This document shows, in pieces, positions 28,770 to 38,940 of a stretch of DNA of 64,000 bases. The translations under genes were made by a program, and so were the position numbers. The stretch covers positions 21,833 through 85,832 of the forward strand of contig JAHEHJ010000002.1 in assembly GCA_024644655.1 (NCBI GenBank), read 5' to 3'. How positions within the stretch are numbered: the stretch's first letter is position 1; every line of letters begins with the position of its first letter. The DNA is from Flavobacterium sp. GTDB lineage: Bacteria; Bacteroidota; Bacteroidia; Flavobacteriales; Flavobacteriaceae. The notes under the pieces are model-generated. The model saw nothing but the letters and a program-made list of their open reading frames with translations, was not told where the DNA came from and made no database searches.

Positions 28770-31700
28770 TTGGAGAATTCAAACGTTATTTACCAGAAGT
28801 TAGAACACTTTATAAAGAAGTTTTATACCAACGAATTGCTGCGAGGCACTATTTTTTTCGTGGGCTTAGGGTTGTTGTATTTTATCTTCACCCTTTTTGT
28901 GGAATATTTTTTATGGTTAAAACCCACTGCTAGAACAATATTGTTTCTTGCATTCTTGATTGTTGAGTTATTCTTGTTATTTCGTTTTATTGCTTTTCCA
29001 TTGTTTAAGCTTTTTAAATTGCAAAAAGGAATTGATTACAAAGAGGCTTCTACAATTATTGGAAATCATTTTAATGAAGTAGGGGATAAGCTGACCAATT
29101 TTTTACAATTATCTCAAGACCCAAATACCTCGGAATTACTTTTGGCCTCCATTGACCAAAAGGCAGCTACCTTACAACCGGTTCCTTTTAGTAATGCCAT
29201 CAACTATGCTAAAAACAAAAAATACTTGCCTTTAGCTATAATTCCCATTTTATTCTTCTTGTTTTTTTTGATTTCAGGCAAAGGAACTATATTATCGCAA
29301 AGTTTGAATCGTGTGGTACATTTCAAACAACAGTTTTTGCCACCCGCACCATTTGAATTTATATTGGTGAACTCCAACCTGCAAACCGAACAAAACCAAG
29401 ACTTTTTGGTAAAGGTAAAAACAGTAGGGTCGGTAGTACCCGAAAACGCTTTGATTTACCTAGGTGATGAAAGTTATTATATGGAAGTTATTAAACCAGG
29501 CGAGTTTCAATTTGTTATTCCAAAACCAACAGCAGCCGTTTCTTTCCATATTGAATCCAATACTGTGACTTCTCGCGAATACGATTTACAAGTGGTTACT
29601 GTTCCTTCGATTGCTAATTTCGAGATGATATTACAGTATCCCAATTATATCAATAAAAAATCTGAAATTGTTCAAGGTACCGGTAATGCCATCATACCCG
29701 AAGGTACTTCAGTGACTTGGCGCATGAAAACCATTGCGACACAACAAGTGGATTGGTTAAATGCGTCCAACCATTATGCATTCCACCAACAGGACAACTA
29801 TTTTGTTTTATCTAAAAGTATTCTTCAAAATACAGATTATCAGATTGTTACTTCTAATTCTAAAGTACATAACTACGAGAAATTGAATTATCAATTATCG
29901 GTAATTAAAGATCAATTCCCAACTATTACAGTTGGTAACGCTCCTGATAGTCTTAAAGTAAATAAGAACTATGTTTTAGGTCAAGTGTCTGACGACTACG
30001 GTCTTTCTAAGCTCATAGTGGTGTATTATCCTAAAGACACGCCTACGGTTGCTAAAAAAGCGGTTATAGCGGTTAAAAAGGATGTATATGATCAGTTTGT
30101 ATTTTCATTCCCAAGTAATTTAGCTGTTGAAGAAGGAGTATCGTATGAATATTATTTCGAAATTTATGATAATGATGCACCCCATCATTTCAAAAGCAGT
30201 AAGTCGGCAGTGTTCAGCAATCGTATAGCAACAGCTTCTGAAAAAGAAGACGCCTTGTTGCAACAACAAAATGACAATATAAATTCCTTGACTAAATCTT
30301 TGAAAGCTCAAGACAAGCAATTATCTGAAATGGATAAACTGCAAAAGATGGGTAAAGAAAAAGACAACCTAGAATATAAAGACCAACAAAAAGTTACTGA
30401 CTTTATAGAACGTCAAAAGAAACAAGATGAGTTGATGAAAACGTTCTCTGAAAAGATGAAAGAGAACTTAGACCAATTCAAAGCCGACAAAAAGGATGAG
30501 AAAAAAGAACTGTTGGAAGACCGTTTAGAAAAGACTCAAAAAGAGTTAGAGAAGAACAAAGAATTATTAGATGAGTTGAAAAAGTTAAACGACAAAATCA
30601 GTAAGGAAGAGTTGTTTGAGAAAATGGAAAAGTTTGAGCAACAAAGTAAAAATCAAACCAAAAGTTTAGAACAGTTGGTTGAATTGACCAAACGTTACTA
30701 TGTCGAAAAGAAAGCGGAACAATTGGCTAATAAACTCAATAAGTTGGCAGAAAAGCAAGAACAATTAGCTGATAAAAATGAGGAGAATAATGCCGAAAAA
30801 CAAGACGATATCAATAAGGATTTTGACCAACTTCAAAAAGAATTGGACGATTTAGATAAAGACAATAAGGAATTAAAATCTCCTATGGATTTGCCAAAAA
30901 CGGAAGATAAAGAAAAAAGTATAGATGAAGATTTGAAAAATGCCAAAGATCAATTGCAAAAGCAGCAAAAGGATAAAGCTAAACCAAAACAAAAAAGTGC
31001 GGCTAAAAAAATGAAGCAAATGAGTCAGGATATGCAAGAGCAAATGGCTTCTGGCGAACAAGAACAAATGGAAGAAGATGTGGCTATGATGCGCCAGATA
31101 TTAGACAATTTGTTGGCGTTTTCATTTTCTCAGGAAGATGTGATGAAGCAATTCAAATCACTTCGTCGTGGCGCTCCTTCTTTTACCAAAAATCTAAAAG
31201 TTCAACAAGATTTAAAGCAACAATTCAAACACGTTGATGATAGTCTTTTTGCTATGTCGTTGCGTAATCCAAAAATTGCTGAGAACATTACTAAAGAAAT
31301 TGGAAACGTTCAATACAATGTAGACAAAGCGATAGAGACTTTAGTGGAAGCGAATATACCGAAAGGGAATTCACACCAGCAATATGCAACTACTTCTGCT
31401 AATAAATTAGCGGATATGTTGAGCGATTTATTAAACAGCATGCAAATGGAAATGCAAATGCAGGGGTCAGGTCAAGGGAAACCAAAACCTGGCAAAGGAC
31501 AAGGAGCGGGTATGCAGTTGCCAGACATTATAAAGAAACAAGAAAGCTTGGCTGAGAAGATGAAGAAAGGTGCTAAGAAAGGCGATAAACCAGGGGACAA
31601 ACCAGGCGATAAGCCAGGTGAAGGGCAACAGGGCCAAAAAGGAGAGAAACCAGGAGATGGCCAACAAGGTTCTTCGGGTTCTAAAGGTCAGAAAGGATCT

Positions 31701-32177
31701 AATGGTACACCGGGAAAAGGTGATCAAAAAGGGGGTCAGAATGGTCAAGAAGGTCAAGATGGTGAAGGAGACGCTAAAGCGATTATGGAAATATACAAAG
31801 AGCAACAGCAATTACGCGAATCATTAGAAAACGAATTGCGCAAGCAAGGTATGGGAGGTTCAGGTCAAAGTGCTTTAGATCAAATGAAACAATTGGAAAA
31901 GCAATTATTGAATAAAGGATTTAATAACGATAATTTACAACGTGTATTAAACTTGAAATATGAATTGTTGAAACTGCAGAAAGCGATGCAACAGCAAGGG
32001 GAAGACAAAAAGCGACAATCGGAAACGAATAAAAAGGAATTTAGTAATACGGCTAATGCACTTCCATCGAAGCTTCAAGAATATTTAAACAGCATTGAGA
32101 TTTTAAACCGACAAAGCTTACCTTTGCGCGCCAATTTTAACCAGAAGGTTCAAGAATACTTTAAAAATCATGATTAG
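28770..32177 (+). CDS. DUF4175 family large membrane-anchored coiled-coil protein
   Basis: N-terminal TMs, long Lys/Glu/Gln coiled coil, Gly/Pro/Lys low-complexity segment, 1135 aa. Confidence 0.8.
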   Translation: MENSNVIYQKLEHFIKKFYTNELLRGTIFFVGLGLLYFIFTLFVEYFLWLKPTARTILFLAFLIVELFLLFRFIAFPLFKLFKLQKGIDYKEASTIIGNHFNEVGDKLTNFLQLSQDPNTSELLLASIDQKAATLQPVPFSNAINYAKNKKYLPLAIIPILFFLFFLISGKGTILSQSLNRVVHFKQQFLPPAPFEFILVNSNLQTEQNQDFLVKVKTVGSVVPENALIYLGDESYYMEVIKPGEFQFVIPKPTAAVSFHIESNTVTSREYDLQVVTVPSIANFEMILQYPNYINKKSEIVQGTGNAIIPEGTSVTWRMKTIATQQVDWLNASNHYAFHQQDNYFVLSKSILQNTDYQIVTSNSKVHNYEKLNYQLSVIKDQFPTITVGNAPDSLKVNKNYVLGQVSDDYGLSKLIVVYYPKDTPTVAKKAVIAVKKDVYDQFVFSFPSNLAVEEGVSYEYYFEIYDNDAPHHFKSSKSAVFSNRIATASEKEDALLQQQNDNINSLTKSLKAQDKQLSEMDKLQKMGKEKDNLEYKDQQKVTDFIERQKKQDELMKTFSEKMKENLDQFKADKKDEKKELLEDRLEKTQKELEKNKELLDELKKLNDKISKEELFEKMEKFEQQSKNQTKSLEQLVELTKRYYVEKKAEQLANKLNKLAEKQEQLADKNEENNAEKQDDINKDFDQLQKELDDLDKDNKELKSPMDLPKTEDKEKSIDEDLKNAKDQLQKQQKDKAKPKQKSAAKKMKQMSQDMQEQMASGEQEQMEEDVAMMRQILDNLLAFSFSQEDVMKQFKSLRRGAPSFTKNLKVQQDLKQQFKHVDDSLFAMSLRNPKIAENITKEIGNVQYNVDKAIETLVEANIPKGNSHQQYATTSANKLADMLSDLLNSMQMEMQMQGSGQGKPKPGKGQGAGMQLPDIIKKQESLAEKMKKGAKKGDKPGDKPGDKPGEGQQGQKGEKPGDGQQGSSGSKGQKGSNGTPGKGDQKGGQNGQEGQDGEGDAKAIMEIYKEQQQLRESLENELRKQGMGGSGQSALDQMKQLEKQLLNKGFNNDNLQRVLNLKYELLKLQKAMQQQGEDKKRQSETNKKEFSNTANALPSKLQEYLNSIEILNRQSLPLRANFNQKVQEYFKNHD

Positions 32178-32589
32178 TTTTAATTACGAAATAGACTTTC
32201 AGTTGGATTTTGAATCCCAATATACCCAATGGATTTCAGCTGTTATTAGTTCTGAGCAAAAAAAGGAAGGTGAAATCAACTATATCTTTTGTGATGACGA
32301 TTATTTGCTTGAAATCAACCAACAGTATTTAAATCACGATACCTTAACGGATATTATCAGCTTTGATTATTCTATAGGAAATGAATTACACGGTGATATT
32401 TTTATTTCGGTAGAACGCGTACGTGAAAATGCAGTAGATTTTGAAGTTTCTTTCGAAGATGAGCTTCGTCGTGTGTTGGTTCACGGAGTATTACACTACT
32501 GTGGTTACAAAGACAAGAGTGAGGCAGATGAGTTGGTTATGCGTCAAAAAGAAGAAGAAAAAATGCAATTGTTCCACGTGAAACACTAA
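32170..32589 (+). CDS. ybeY: rRNA maturation RNase YbeY
   Basis: '[23 protein letters not shown]', '[27 protein letters not shown]' (HGxLHxxGxD-like). Confidence 0.95.
   Translation: MISFNYEIDFQLDFESQYTQWISAVISSEQKKEGEINYIFCDDDYLLEINQQYLNHDTLTDIISFDYSIGNELHGDIFISVERVRENAVDFEVSFEDELRRVLVHGVLHYCGYKDKSEADELVMRQKEEEKMQLFHVKH
32570..32585. promoter_or_regulatory. parS-like centromere site
   Basis: TGTTCCACGTGAAACA: exact match to bacterial parS consensus TGTTNCACGTGAAACA. Confidence 0.8.
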
Positions 32590-32593
32590 CCCT

Positions 32594-34465
32594 ATGTTTT
32601 TAGAAAAATACGATACGATTGTGGTTGGAGCTGGACACGCTGGTTGTGAAGCAGCAGCTGCAGCTGCTAATATGGGGTGTAAAACCTTATTGGTAACCAT
32701 GAGTCTGCAAAATATTGCCCAAATGTCATGCAACCCTGCTATGGGGGGTATTGCCAAAGGGCAAATTGTGCGTGAGATTGATGCGTTGGGAGGATATTCA
32801 GGAATCGTTTCCGATAAGACTGCGGTGCAATTTAAAATGTTGAATAAGTCAAAAGGTCCTGCTATGTGGTCTCCTAGAGTTCAGTCGGATCGCATGCGTT
32901 TTGCGGAAGAATGGCGTTTGATGTTGGAGCGCACCCCTAATCTGGATTTTTATCAAGAAATGGTGAAGGGCTTGTTGATAGAGAATAATATAGTTACTGG
33001 AGTTGTTACTTCGTTGGGAATCGAAATCAAAGCCAAAACGGTGGTGTTAACTAACGGTACTTTTTTGAATGGATTGATACATATAGGTGAGAAGCAATTT
33101 GGAGGAGGAAGAGCAGGTGAGAGTGCGGCTTATGGAATTACCGAAGATTTAATTAAGGCTGGTTTTGAATCAGGGAGAATGAAAACGGGTACACCACCAC
33201 GTGTAGATGGGCGTTCCTTAGATTATTCCAAAATGAGGGAAGAACCCGGAGACGCCGTACCGGCCAAATTTTCATATTCTGACGAAACCCAACCCTTAAC
33301 ACATCAAAAGTTATGTCATATGACATATACATCAAATGAAGTGCACTCTATATTAAGAGAAGGATTTGATCGTTCGCCCATGTTCAATGGTCGTATTAAA
33401 AGTATAGGGCCACGTTATTGTCCTTCAATCGAAGATAAGATCAATCGATTTGCCGATAAGGAACGCCACCAATTATTTGTAGAGCCAGAAGGATGGAATA
33501 CCGTAGAGGTTTATGTAAATGGATTTTCCACTTCTTTGCCTGAGGATATCCAATTTAAAGCTTTACGTTCTGTGGCTGGTTTTGAACATGTGAAATTTTT
33601 TAGACCGGGTTATGCTATTGAATACGATTATTTCCCGCCTACTCAATTAAAACATACTTTAGAAACCAAGTTGGTTTCGGGTTTATATTTTGCTGGTCAA
33701 ATCAATGGAACAACCGGTTATGAAGAAGCAGCCTCTCAAGGAATGATGGCAGGTATTAATGCGGCGCTACAAGTTCAAGAAAAAGCACCATTTATATTGC
33801 GTCGTGATGAAGCCTATATCGGGGTGTTAATAGATGATTTAATCACGAAAGGTACAGAAGAGCCATATCGTATGTTTACGTCAAGAGCTGAATACCGTAC
33901 TTTATTGCGACAAGACAATGCCGATTTTCGTTTGACTGCGAAATCCCATGCCCTAGGGTTGGCTTCAGAACAACGTTTGAAGCGTATGGAGTATAAATTC
34001 AATGAGAGTGATAAAATGGTTGCCTTCTTTAAAGAAACAAGTGTTACTCAAGAGGAGGCCAATCCCATATTAATTGAGAAAGAAAGTGCGCCCATGGTTC
34101 AATCGGATAAAATGTTTAAAGTATTTTCTCGTCCCCAAATTGATTTAGACGATATTTTAAAATTTGAAAAAGTTCAACAGTATATTTCGGAACGTCAATT
34201 GGATGCCGAAATTGTAGAACAAGCCGAAATACACGTTAAATATTCGGGCTATATAGAAAAGGAACGCAATAATGCGGAAAAATTAATCCGTTTAGAGGAT
34301 ATTAAGATCCCAGAGAACTTTGATTATGATAAGATCAAATCCATGTCTATAGAAGCCAAGCAAAAATTATCAAAAATACGCCCAGTTACCATATCCCAAG
34401 CCTCTAGAATTAGTGGAGTGTCCCCAGCGGATATCTCCGTTTTATTAATTTACATGGGAAGATAG
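32594..34465 (+). CDS. mnmG: tRNA uridine-5-carboxymethylaminomethyl(34) synthesis enzyme MnmG
   Basis: '[31 protein letters not shown]', '[22 protein letters not shown]'. Confidence 0.98.
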   Translation: MFLEKYDTIVVGAGHAGCEAAAAAANMGCKTLLVTMSLQNIAQMSCNPAMGGIAKGQIVREIDALGGYSGIVSDKTAVQFKMLNKSKGPAMWSPRVQSDRMRFAEEWRLMLERTPNLDFYQEMVKGLLIENNIVTGVVTSLGIEIKAKTVVLTNGTFLNGLIHIGEKQFGGGRAGESAAYGITEDLIKAGFESGRMKTGTPPRVDGRSLDYSKMREEPGDAVPAKFSYSDETQPLTHQKLCHMTYTSNEVHSILREGFDRSPMFNGRIKSIGPRYCPSIEDKINRFADKERHQLFVEPEGWNTVEVYVNGFSTSLPEDIQFKALRSVAGFEHVKFFRPGYAIEYDYFPPTQLKHTLETKLVSGLYFAGQINGTTGYEEAASQGMMAGINAALQVQEKAPFILRRDEAYIGVLIDDLITKGTEEPYRMFTSRAEYRTLLRQDNADFRLTAKSHALGLASEQRLKRMEYKFNESDKMVAFFKETSVTQEEANPILIEKESAPMVQSDKMFKVFSRPQIDLDDILKFEKVQQYISERQLDAEIVEQAEIHVKYSGYIEKERNNAEKLIRLEDIKIPENFDYDKIKSMSIEAKQKLSKIRPVTISQASRISGVSPADISVLLIYMGR

Positions 34466-34471
34466 TCAAAG

Positions 34472-34487
34472 CGTTCCACGTGAAACT
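34472..34487. promoter_or_regulatory. second parS-like site
   Basis: core GTTCCACGTGAAAC identical to site at 32570; outer bases differ from the 16-bp consensus. Confidence 0.7.
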
Positions 34488-34520
34488 TAATTTGTCAAGC
34501 CCTATTAATACAGCCTTTAT

Positions 34521-35372
34521 ATGATTTTTCAAAACAATATTTTTTATAAAAAAGTAAAAGATTATTCCGTTTCCCAAGAAGTATTTGAATTGCATCACAA
34601 TCCGGAATACGACTTGTTGATTACTTTTCCTAAACCTAATTTGGAAGATTTACCGCGGTACTATGAAAGTGATGATTATATTTCCCATACCGATGGCAAA
34701 CGAACATTGTTTGAGAAAGTCTATCATTTGGTTAAATCCATTGCGTTAAAAAACAAAGTAAAATTAATCAATGCCCAATCTGAAAAGGGGACGTTGTTGG
34801 ATATTGGTGCTGGTACTGGAGAGTTTTTAGTTGTAGCCCAAAAAGACGGTTGGCAGACCACCGGTATTGAACCCAATTCAAAAGCTAAAGCCATAGCAGA
34901 ACAAAAAGGAGTCTGTTTTGCTGCCGATTTAGCTTCATTGGAATCCCATTCCTTCGATGTTATTACTATGTGGCATGTGTTGGAACATGTACCCAATTTA
35001 GACGAATACCTAGTTGAATTACACCGTTTGCTTAAACCTCAAGGCACAATACTAATTGCAGTACCCAATTTCAAATCCTTTGACGCGTTGTTTTATGGTA
35101 AATATTGGGCCGCATTTGACGTGCCACGACACATTTGGCATTTTTCAAAAACGAGTATAGAGAAATTATTTGCCCGTCAATCTATGTATTTGGCTGCTGT
35201 ATTGCCTATGAAATTTGATAGTTATTATGTGAGTTTGTTGTCTGAAAAATACAAAACGGGTAGCATGAAATTTATCCGTGCTTTTTTTGTGGGATTGAAA
35301 TCTAACCTATCGGGACGTAGCACAAACGAGTATTCTTCGCATATTTATATCCTAAAAAACACTAAAAACTAA
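34521..35372 (+). CDS. class I SAM-dependent methyltransferase
   Basis: 'GTLLDIGAGTGEFLVVAQKDGWQTTGIEPN', 'DVITMWHVLEHVPNLDEYLVELHRLLKPQGTILIAVPN'. Confidence 0.92.
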   Translation: MIFQNNIFYKKVKDYSVSQEVFELHHNPEYDLLITFPKPNLEDLPRYYESDDYISHTDGKRTLFEKVYHLVKSIALKNKVKLINAQSEKGTLLDIGAGTGEFLVVAQKDGWQTTGIEPNSKAKAIAEQKGVCFAADLASLESHSFDVITMWHVLEHVPNLDEYLVELHRLLKPQGTILIAVPNFKSFDALFYGKYWAAFDVPRHIWHFSKTSIEKLFARQSMYLAAVLPMKFDSYYVSLLSEKYKTGSMKFIRAFFVGLKSNLSGRSTNEYSSHIYILKNTKN

Positions 35373-35614
35373 TACAAAAGCGTTGTTTCAACGATTTCTA
35401 TTCAAGATATACCAATAGATTACCAATTTTAATACTGCTTTTAAATCGCTTTATTTAAAGTAAATTTTGATAAGCGTAATCTATAGGGATTAAAAAAACG
35501 ATTATAATTGTTTATTGACTCTTTTGCTGTCGTTTTCATAGTCTTTTGTAGGTTTAGTTTATTGTGTATTATTTTTATACTTTTGAATCCGAATTAAATT
35601 TTATCCTATTTATA

Positions 35615-36193
35615 ATGAAAAAAACTATTTTCCTTTTTGCTTTCGCTTTAGCAAGTATTGCGTGCAATAACACTCCCACAGCCAGTAAAGATTTTAAAAC
35701 AGCGTATATTGATACTGCCAAACTGATGGAGGAATCCACAGAAGCAAAAGATATTGAGGCTAAATACAAAGACAAATCTAAAGTTATGGGCAGTCAATTA
35801 GAAGCTGAAGTTAATCGTTTTAAATCGGATGCCGCTAGTTTTAAACAAAATGCTGCCGCTAACGGACAAGCTTGGGCCCAACAAAAAGGTGCAGAATTGC
35901 AACAAAGAGAGCAACAATTGAACTATGCACAACAAGCTATGTTACAACAATTGCAACAAGAAAGTGGTGTTGAAATGGATACTTTAGTCAAATCCTATAA
36001 GAATATCATCAAAACTTTTGGGAAAGAAAAAGGGTATGATTATATCTACGGTACAGGAGACGCACAATCTATTTTATACGCCAAAGATAATTATGATATT
36101 ACCAAAGAAGTAATTAAATTAGTAAATGACAAGTACAAATCAGGCGATAAAAAAGCTGAAAAGACAGACAAAGCTAAAGACGATAAAAAGTAA
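35615..36193 (+). CDS. OmpH/Skp family outer membrane chaperone-like protein
   Basis: lipoprotein-like signal 'MKKTIFLFAFALASIAC', coiled coil, 'KEKGYDYIYGTGDAQSILYAKDNYDITKEVIKLVNDKY'. Confidence 0.85.
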   Translation: MKKTIFLFAFALASIACNNTPTASKDFKTAYIDTAKLMEESTEAKDIEAKYKDKSKVMGSQLEAEVNRFKSDAASFKQNAAANGQAWAQQKGAELQQREQQLNYAQQAMLQQLQQESGVEMDTLVKSYKNIIKTFGKEKGYDYIYGTGDAQSILYAKDNYDITKEVIKLVNDKYKSGDKKAEKTDKAKDDKK

Positions 36194-36216
36194 TAGACCT
36201 TTTTAGTAATGATATA

Positions 36217-36248
36217 AAACACCTTCGATTTTGGAGGTGTTTTTTTTG
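36217..36248 (+). terminator. terminator
   Basis: AAAACACCTTCGATTTTGGAGGTGTTTTTTTT. Confidence 0.75.
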
Positions 36249-36296
36249 TTGTATATTGAATTCCAATCATTTATATTTGTTTTTTAATTCTAAGCC

Positions 36297-38555
36297 ATGC
36301 AAAAAGTATCATCTGAAGCACACTATGTAGTGCAATTCATCAACCAAACGAATCGCTCTGTTTTTTTAACCGGAAAAGCCGGAACAGGTAAAACGACCTT
36401 ATTAAAAGAAATTTTACAGACTACCCATAAGAATGCCGTTGTTGTAGCTCCTACAGGAATTGCTGCATTAAACGCAGGTGGTGTCACAATACATTCATTA
36501 TTCCAATTGCCTTTTGGCGCTTTTCTACCGGATAATTCAGCCCCACAATTTTCAGATTCCGTTGCCTTTGAGAGTCGCGCTACCTTGCGTAGACACTTCA
36601 AAATGAGTGCTTTAAAGCGGGCTGTAATACGAAACATGGATTTGTTGATAATTGATGAAGTGAGTATGTTGCGCGCCGATTTATTAGATGCAATGGATTT
36701 TATGTTGCAATCGGTACGTAAAAACACACGCCCTTTTGGTAGTGTCCAAGTATTATTTATTGGGGATCTATTGCAATTACCCCCTGTGGTTAAAGACGAA
36801 GAGTGGCGCACGTTAAGAAACTACTACAAAGGAAAATTTTTCTTCCATGCGCATGCCATTCAACACAACCCTCCCTTATATATTGAATTATCCAAAATCT
36901 TTAGACAGTCGGATTCTACTTTTATTTCACTGTTGAACAATTTGCGGAACAATCAAATCACCTCGGCTGATATTGCGGTTTTCAACCAATATGTGCAACC
37001 TCATTTTGATTCGAAAACCCAAGAAGGGTATATTACAATTACCACACATAATACGAAAGCAGATCAAATTAACACCCAATCCTTGCTTGATTTAGCCGGA
37101 CAAACGAATTATTATCAAGCTGAAATCACGGGTGATTTTCCCGAAAAAATTTATCCACTTGAAAGCACTTTAGAACTAAAAGTAGGAGCTCAAATAATGT
37201 TTATCAAAAACGACTTGTCTTTCGAAAAACAATTTTTTAACGGTAAGATGGGAGTGGTCCAATCATTATCTTCTAGAGAAATACTCGTATTTTTTCCTGA
37301 AGAAAATAAAACAATTGAGGTCGAAAAATATGAATGGGAAAATATTCGGTACACCGTTAATCCCAATACTAAAGAAATAGAGGAAGAAGTTTTAGGGACC
37401 TATGTACACTATCCGATTAAATTGGCCTGGGCTATTACCGTCCATAAAAGCCAAGGATTGACCTTTGACAAAGCTGCGCTTGATGTGTCGCAAGTTTTTC
37501 TTCCAGGACAAGCCTATGTGGCTTTATCCCGTTTACGTTCGTTAGAAGGCCTTGTTTTGCTTTCTCCGTTGCGTATGAACGGACTGTCAAACGACCTTGA
37601 GGTAATGGATTATGCCAGCAATAAAGCTTCAGAAATGGATTTGGCCCAACAATTGGAGCAAGAAACCAAAGCCTTTCTTATGAACTATTTGAAATCGGGT
37701 TTTGATTGGACAGAATTGGCACAGGAATGGCGCAACCACCATTACAGTTATCAAGACCAATCGGAGACTAGCTTTAAAAGCAAACAGTTGAGTTGGGCCA
37801 AAAACCAAACCCTTATAATTGATCAAATCCTAGAGCCTTCTAGAAAATTTAGGGCCCAATTGGACACCCTTTTTCGTGCGACCCTGGATCTACCTTTTGT
37901 GCAAGAGCGTATTCATGCCGCTTATGAGTATTTTATGCCCCAGTTGAATCAATTGGTGGAACACATTTTATGGCAGATAGAAGAAGTTAAGCTTCATAAA
38001 AAGGCCAAAGCCTATTATGAGGAGTTAATGGAACTGGAGGAACTTCAAGTCAAGGCCGTTTTGCGATTGATGAAAGCGAAATTACTAATCGATACAGTAG
38101 CTAAAGGAGAGCCAATTTCTAAAGAAAAATTGGTTGATGAAACTTTAAAAAACTATAGATCAAACGTACTTGAAAAAGTAAAACAAGAATTCAAAAAGAT
38201 TCATAAAGTGCTCATTGAAGATGAACATGAAGTTTCGCGGTATGAATCTAAGAAAAAGGAAAAAGTGCCCAAAAAATCTACAGTATTGGAAACGCACGAA
38301 TTGTGGTTGCAAAAAAACACGATAAAAGAAATTGCCGCGCTTCGAAAGTTAACCCCACAAACCATTTCAAGTCATTTAGCCAAATTGATTGAATCGAATG
38401 CGATTTCCTTATACGATGTCCTGCCAGAAGATAAAATAAAGGAATTAGAAAAGGCTTTTTATGGATATAATGAATCTTCTCTTCAAGGCCTAAAAGAACA
38501 GTATGGTGATCAGTTTAGCTGGGACGAATTGAAGTGGTATAAAGCCAGTCTTTAA
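36297..38555 (+). CDS. PIF1-like AAA helicase with C-terminal helix-turn-helix domain
   Basis: 'VFLTGKAGTGKTTLLKEIL', 'LLIIDEVSMLRADLLDAMD', 'AWAITVHKSQGLTFDKAALDVSQVFLPGQAYVALSRL'; C-term 'IKEIAALRKLTPQTISSHLAKLIE'. Confidence 0.92.
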   Translation: MQKVSSEAHYVVQFINQTNRSVFLTGKAGTGKTTLLKEILQTTHKNAVVVAPTGIAALNAGGVTIHSLFQLPFGAFLPDNSAPQFSDSVAFESRATLRRHFKMSALKRAVIRNMDLLIIDEVSMLRADLLDAMDFMLQSVRKNTRPFGSVQVLFIGDLLQLPPVVKDEEWRTLRNYYKGKFFFHAHAIQHNPPLYIELSKIFRQSDSTFISLLNNLRNNQITSADIAVFNQYVQPHFDSKTQEGYITITTHNTKADQINTQSLLDLAGQTNYYQAEITGDFPEKIYPLESTLELKVGAQIMFIKNDLSFEKQFFNGKMGVVQSLSSREILVFFPEENKTIEVEKYEWENIRYTVNPNTKEIEEEVLGTYVHYPIKLAWAITVHKSQGLTFDKAALDVSQVFLPGQAYVALSRLRSLEGLVLLSPLRMNGLSNDLEVMDYASNKASEMDLAQQLEQETKAFLMNYLKSGFDWTELAQEWRNHHYSYQDQSETSFKSKQLSWAKNQTLIIDQILEPSRKFRAQLDTLFRATLDLPFVQERIHAAYEYFMPQLNQLVEHILWQIEEVKLHKKAKAYYEELMELEELQVKAVLRLMKAKLLIDTVAKGEPISKEKLVDETLKNYRSNVLEKVKQEFKKIHKVLIEDEHEVSRYESKKKEKVPKKSTVLETHELWLQKNTIKEIAALRKLTPQTISSHLAKLIESNAISLYDVLPEDKIKELEKAFYGYNESSLQGLKEQYGDQFSWDELKWYKASL

Positions 38556-38935
38556 TTTAACCACCATACGGCTAATAAAGAAGGAATATAGTATATTACT
38601 ATGGTTCGAGCCCCATCGTAATCTTTTGCTAAGCGTTGGCCGATAAGCATTAAGAGAAGAGTAATACAAGAAAACACACTGCCATAATAGCCAAATGTTT
38701 TGCCACCATTAATAAGCAATTCTACACAGCCTACTAAGGTTAAGACGCACGTAATCACTTCTAACCCTACAAGAATCAGTAATGAAACGGGAACATACTC
38801 TTTCAAAATGGTTTTTTCAAAGTGGCCTTTTAACCAATCAATATTGTTTTGCCAGTCAAAAATTTTATCATAAGCCGATTGTAAGTAGGTAATAGCTATA
38901 AGCAATAAGACAAGGACAGAAGCGGTATTAGTCAT
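38552..38935 (-). CDS. DoxX family membrane protein
   Basis: four-TM small protein, 'SAYDKIFDWQNNIDWLKGHF'. Confidence 0.7.
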   Translation of the reverse strand: MTNTASVLVLLLIAITYLQSAYDKIFDWQNNIDWLKGHFEKTILKEYVPVSLLILVGLEVITCVLTLVGCVELLINGGKTFGYYGSVFSCITLLLMLIGQRLAKDYDGARTIVIYYIPSLLAVWWLN

Positions 38936-38940
38936 GGCTT

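Noticed and set aside
28682-28933. 83-aa plus-strand ORF
   Set aside because: Overlaps the start of the DUF4175 protein in another frame; composition fits a shadow ORF.
31570-31827. 85-aa ORF in the low-complexity part of DUF4175 gene
   Set aside because: Frame-shifted reading of the GGCGATAAACCAGG repeats; no independent signals.
38552-38555. 4-bp tail-to-tail overlap of helicase and DoxX genes
   Set aside because: Common compact-genome arrangement; no further structure.
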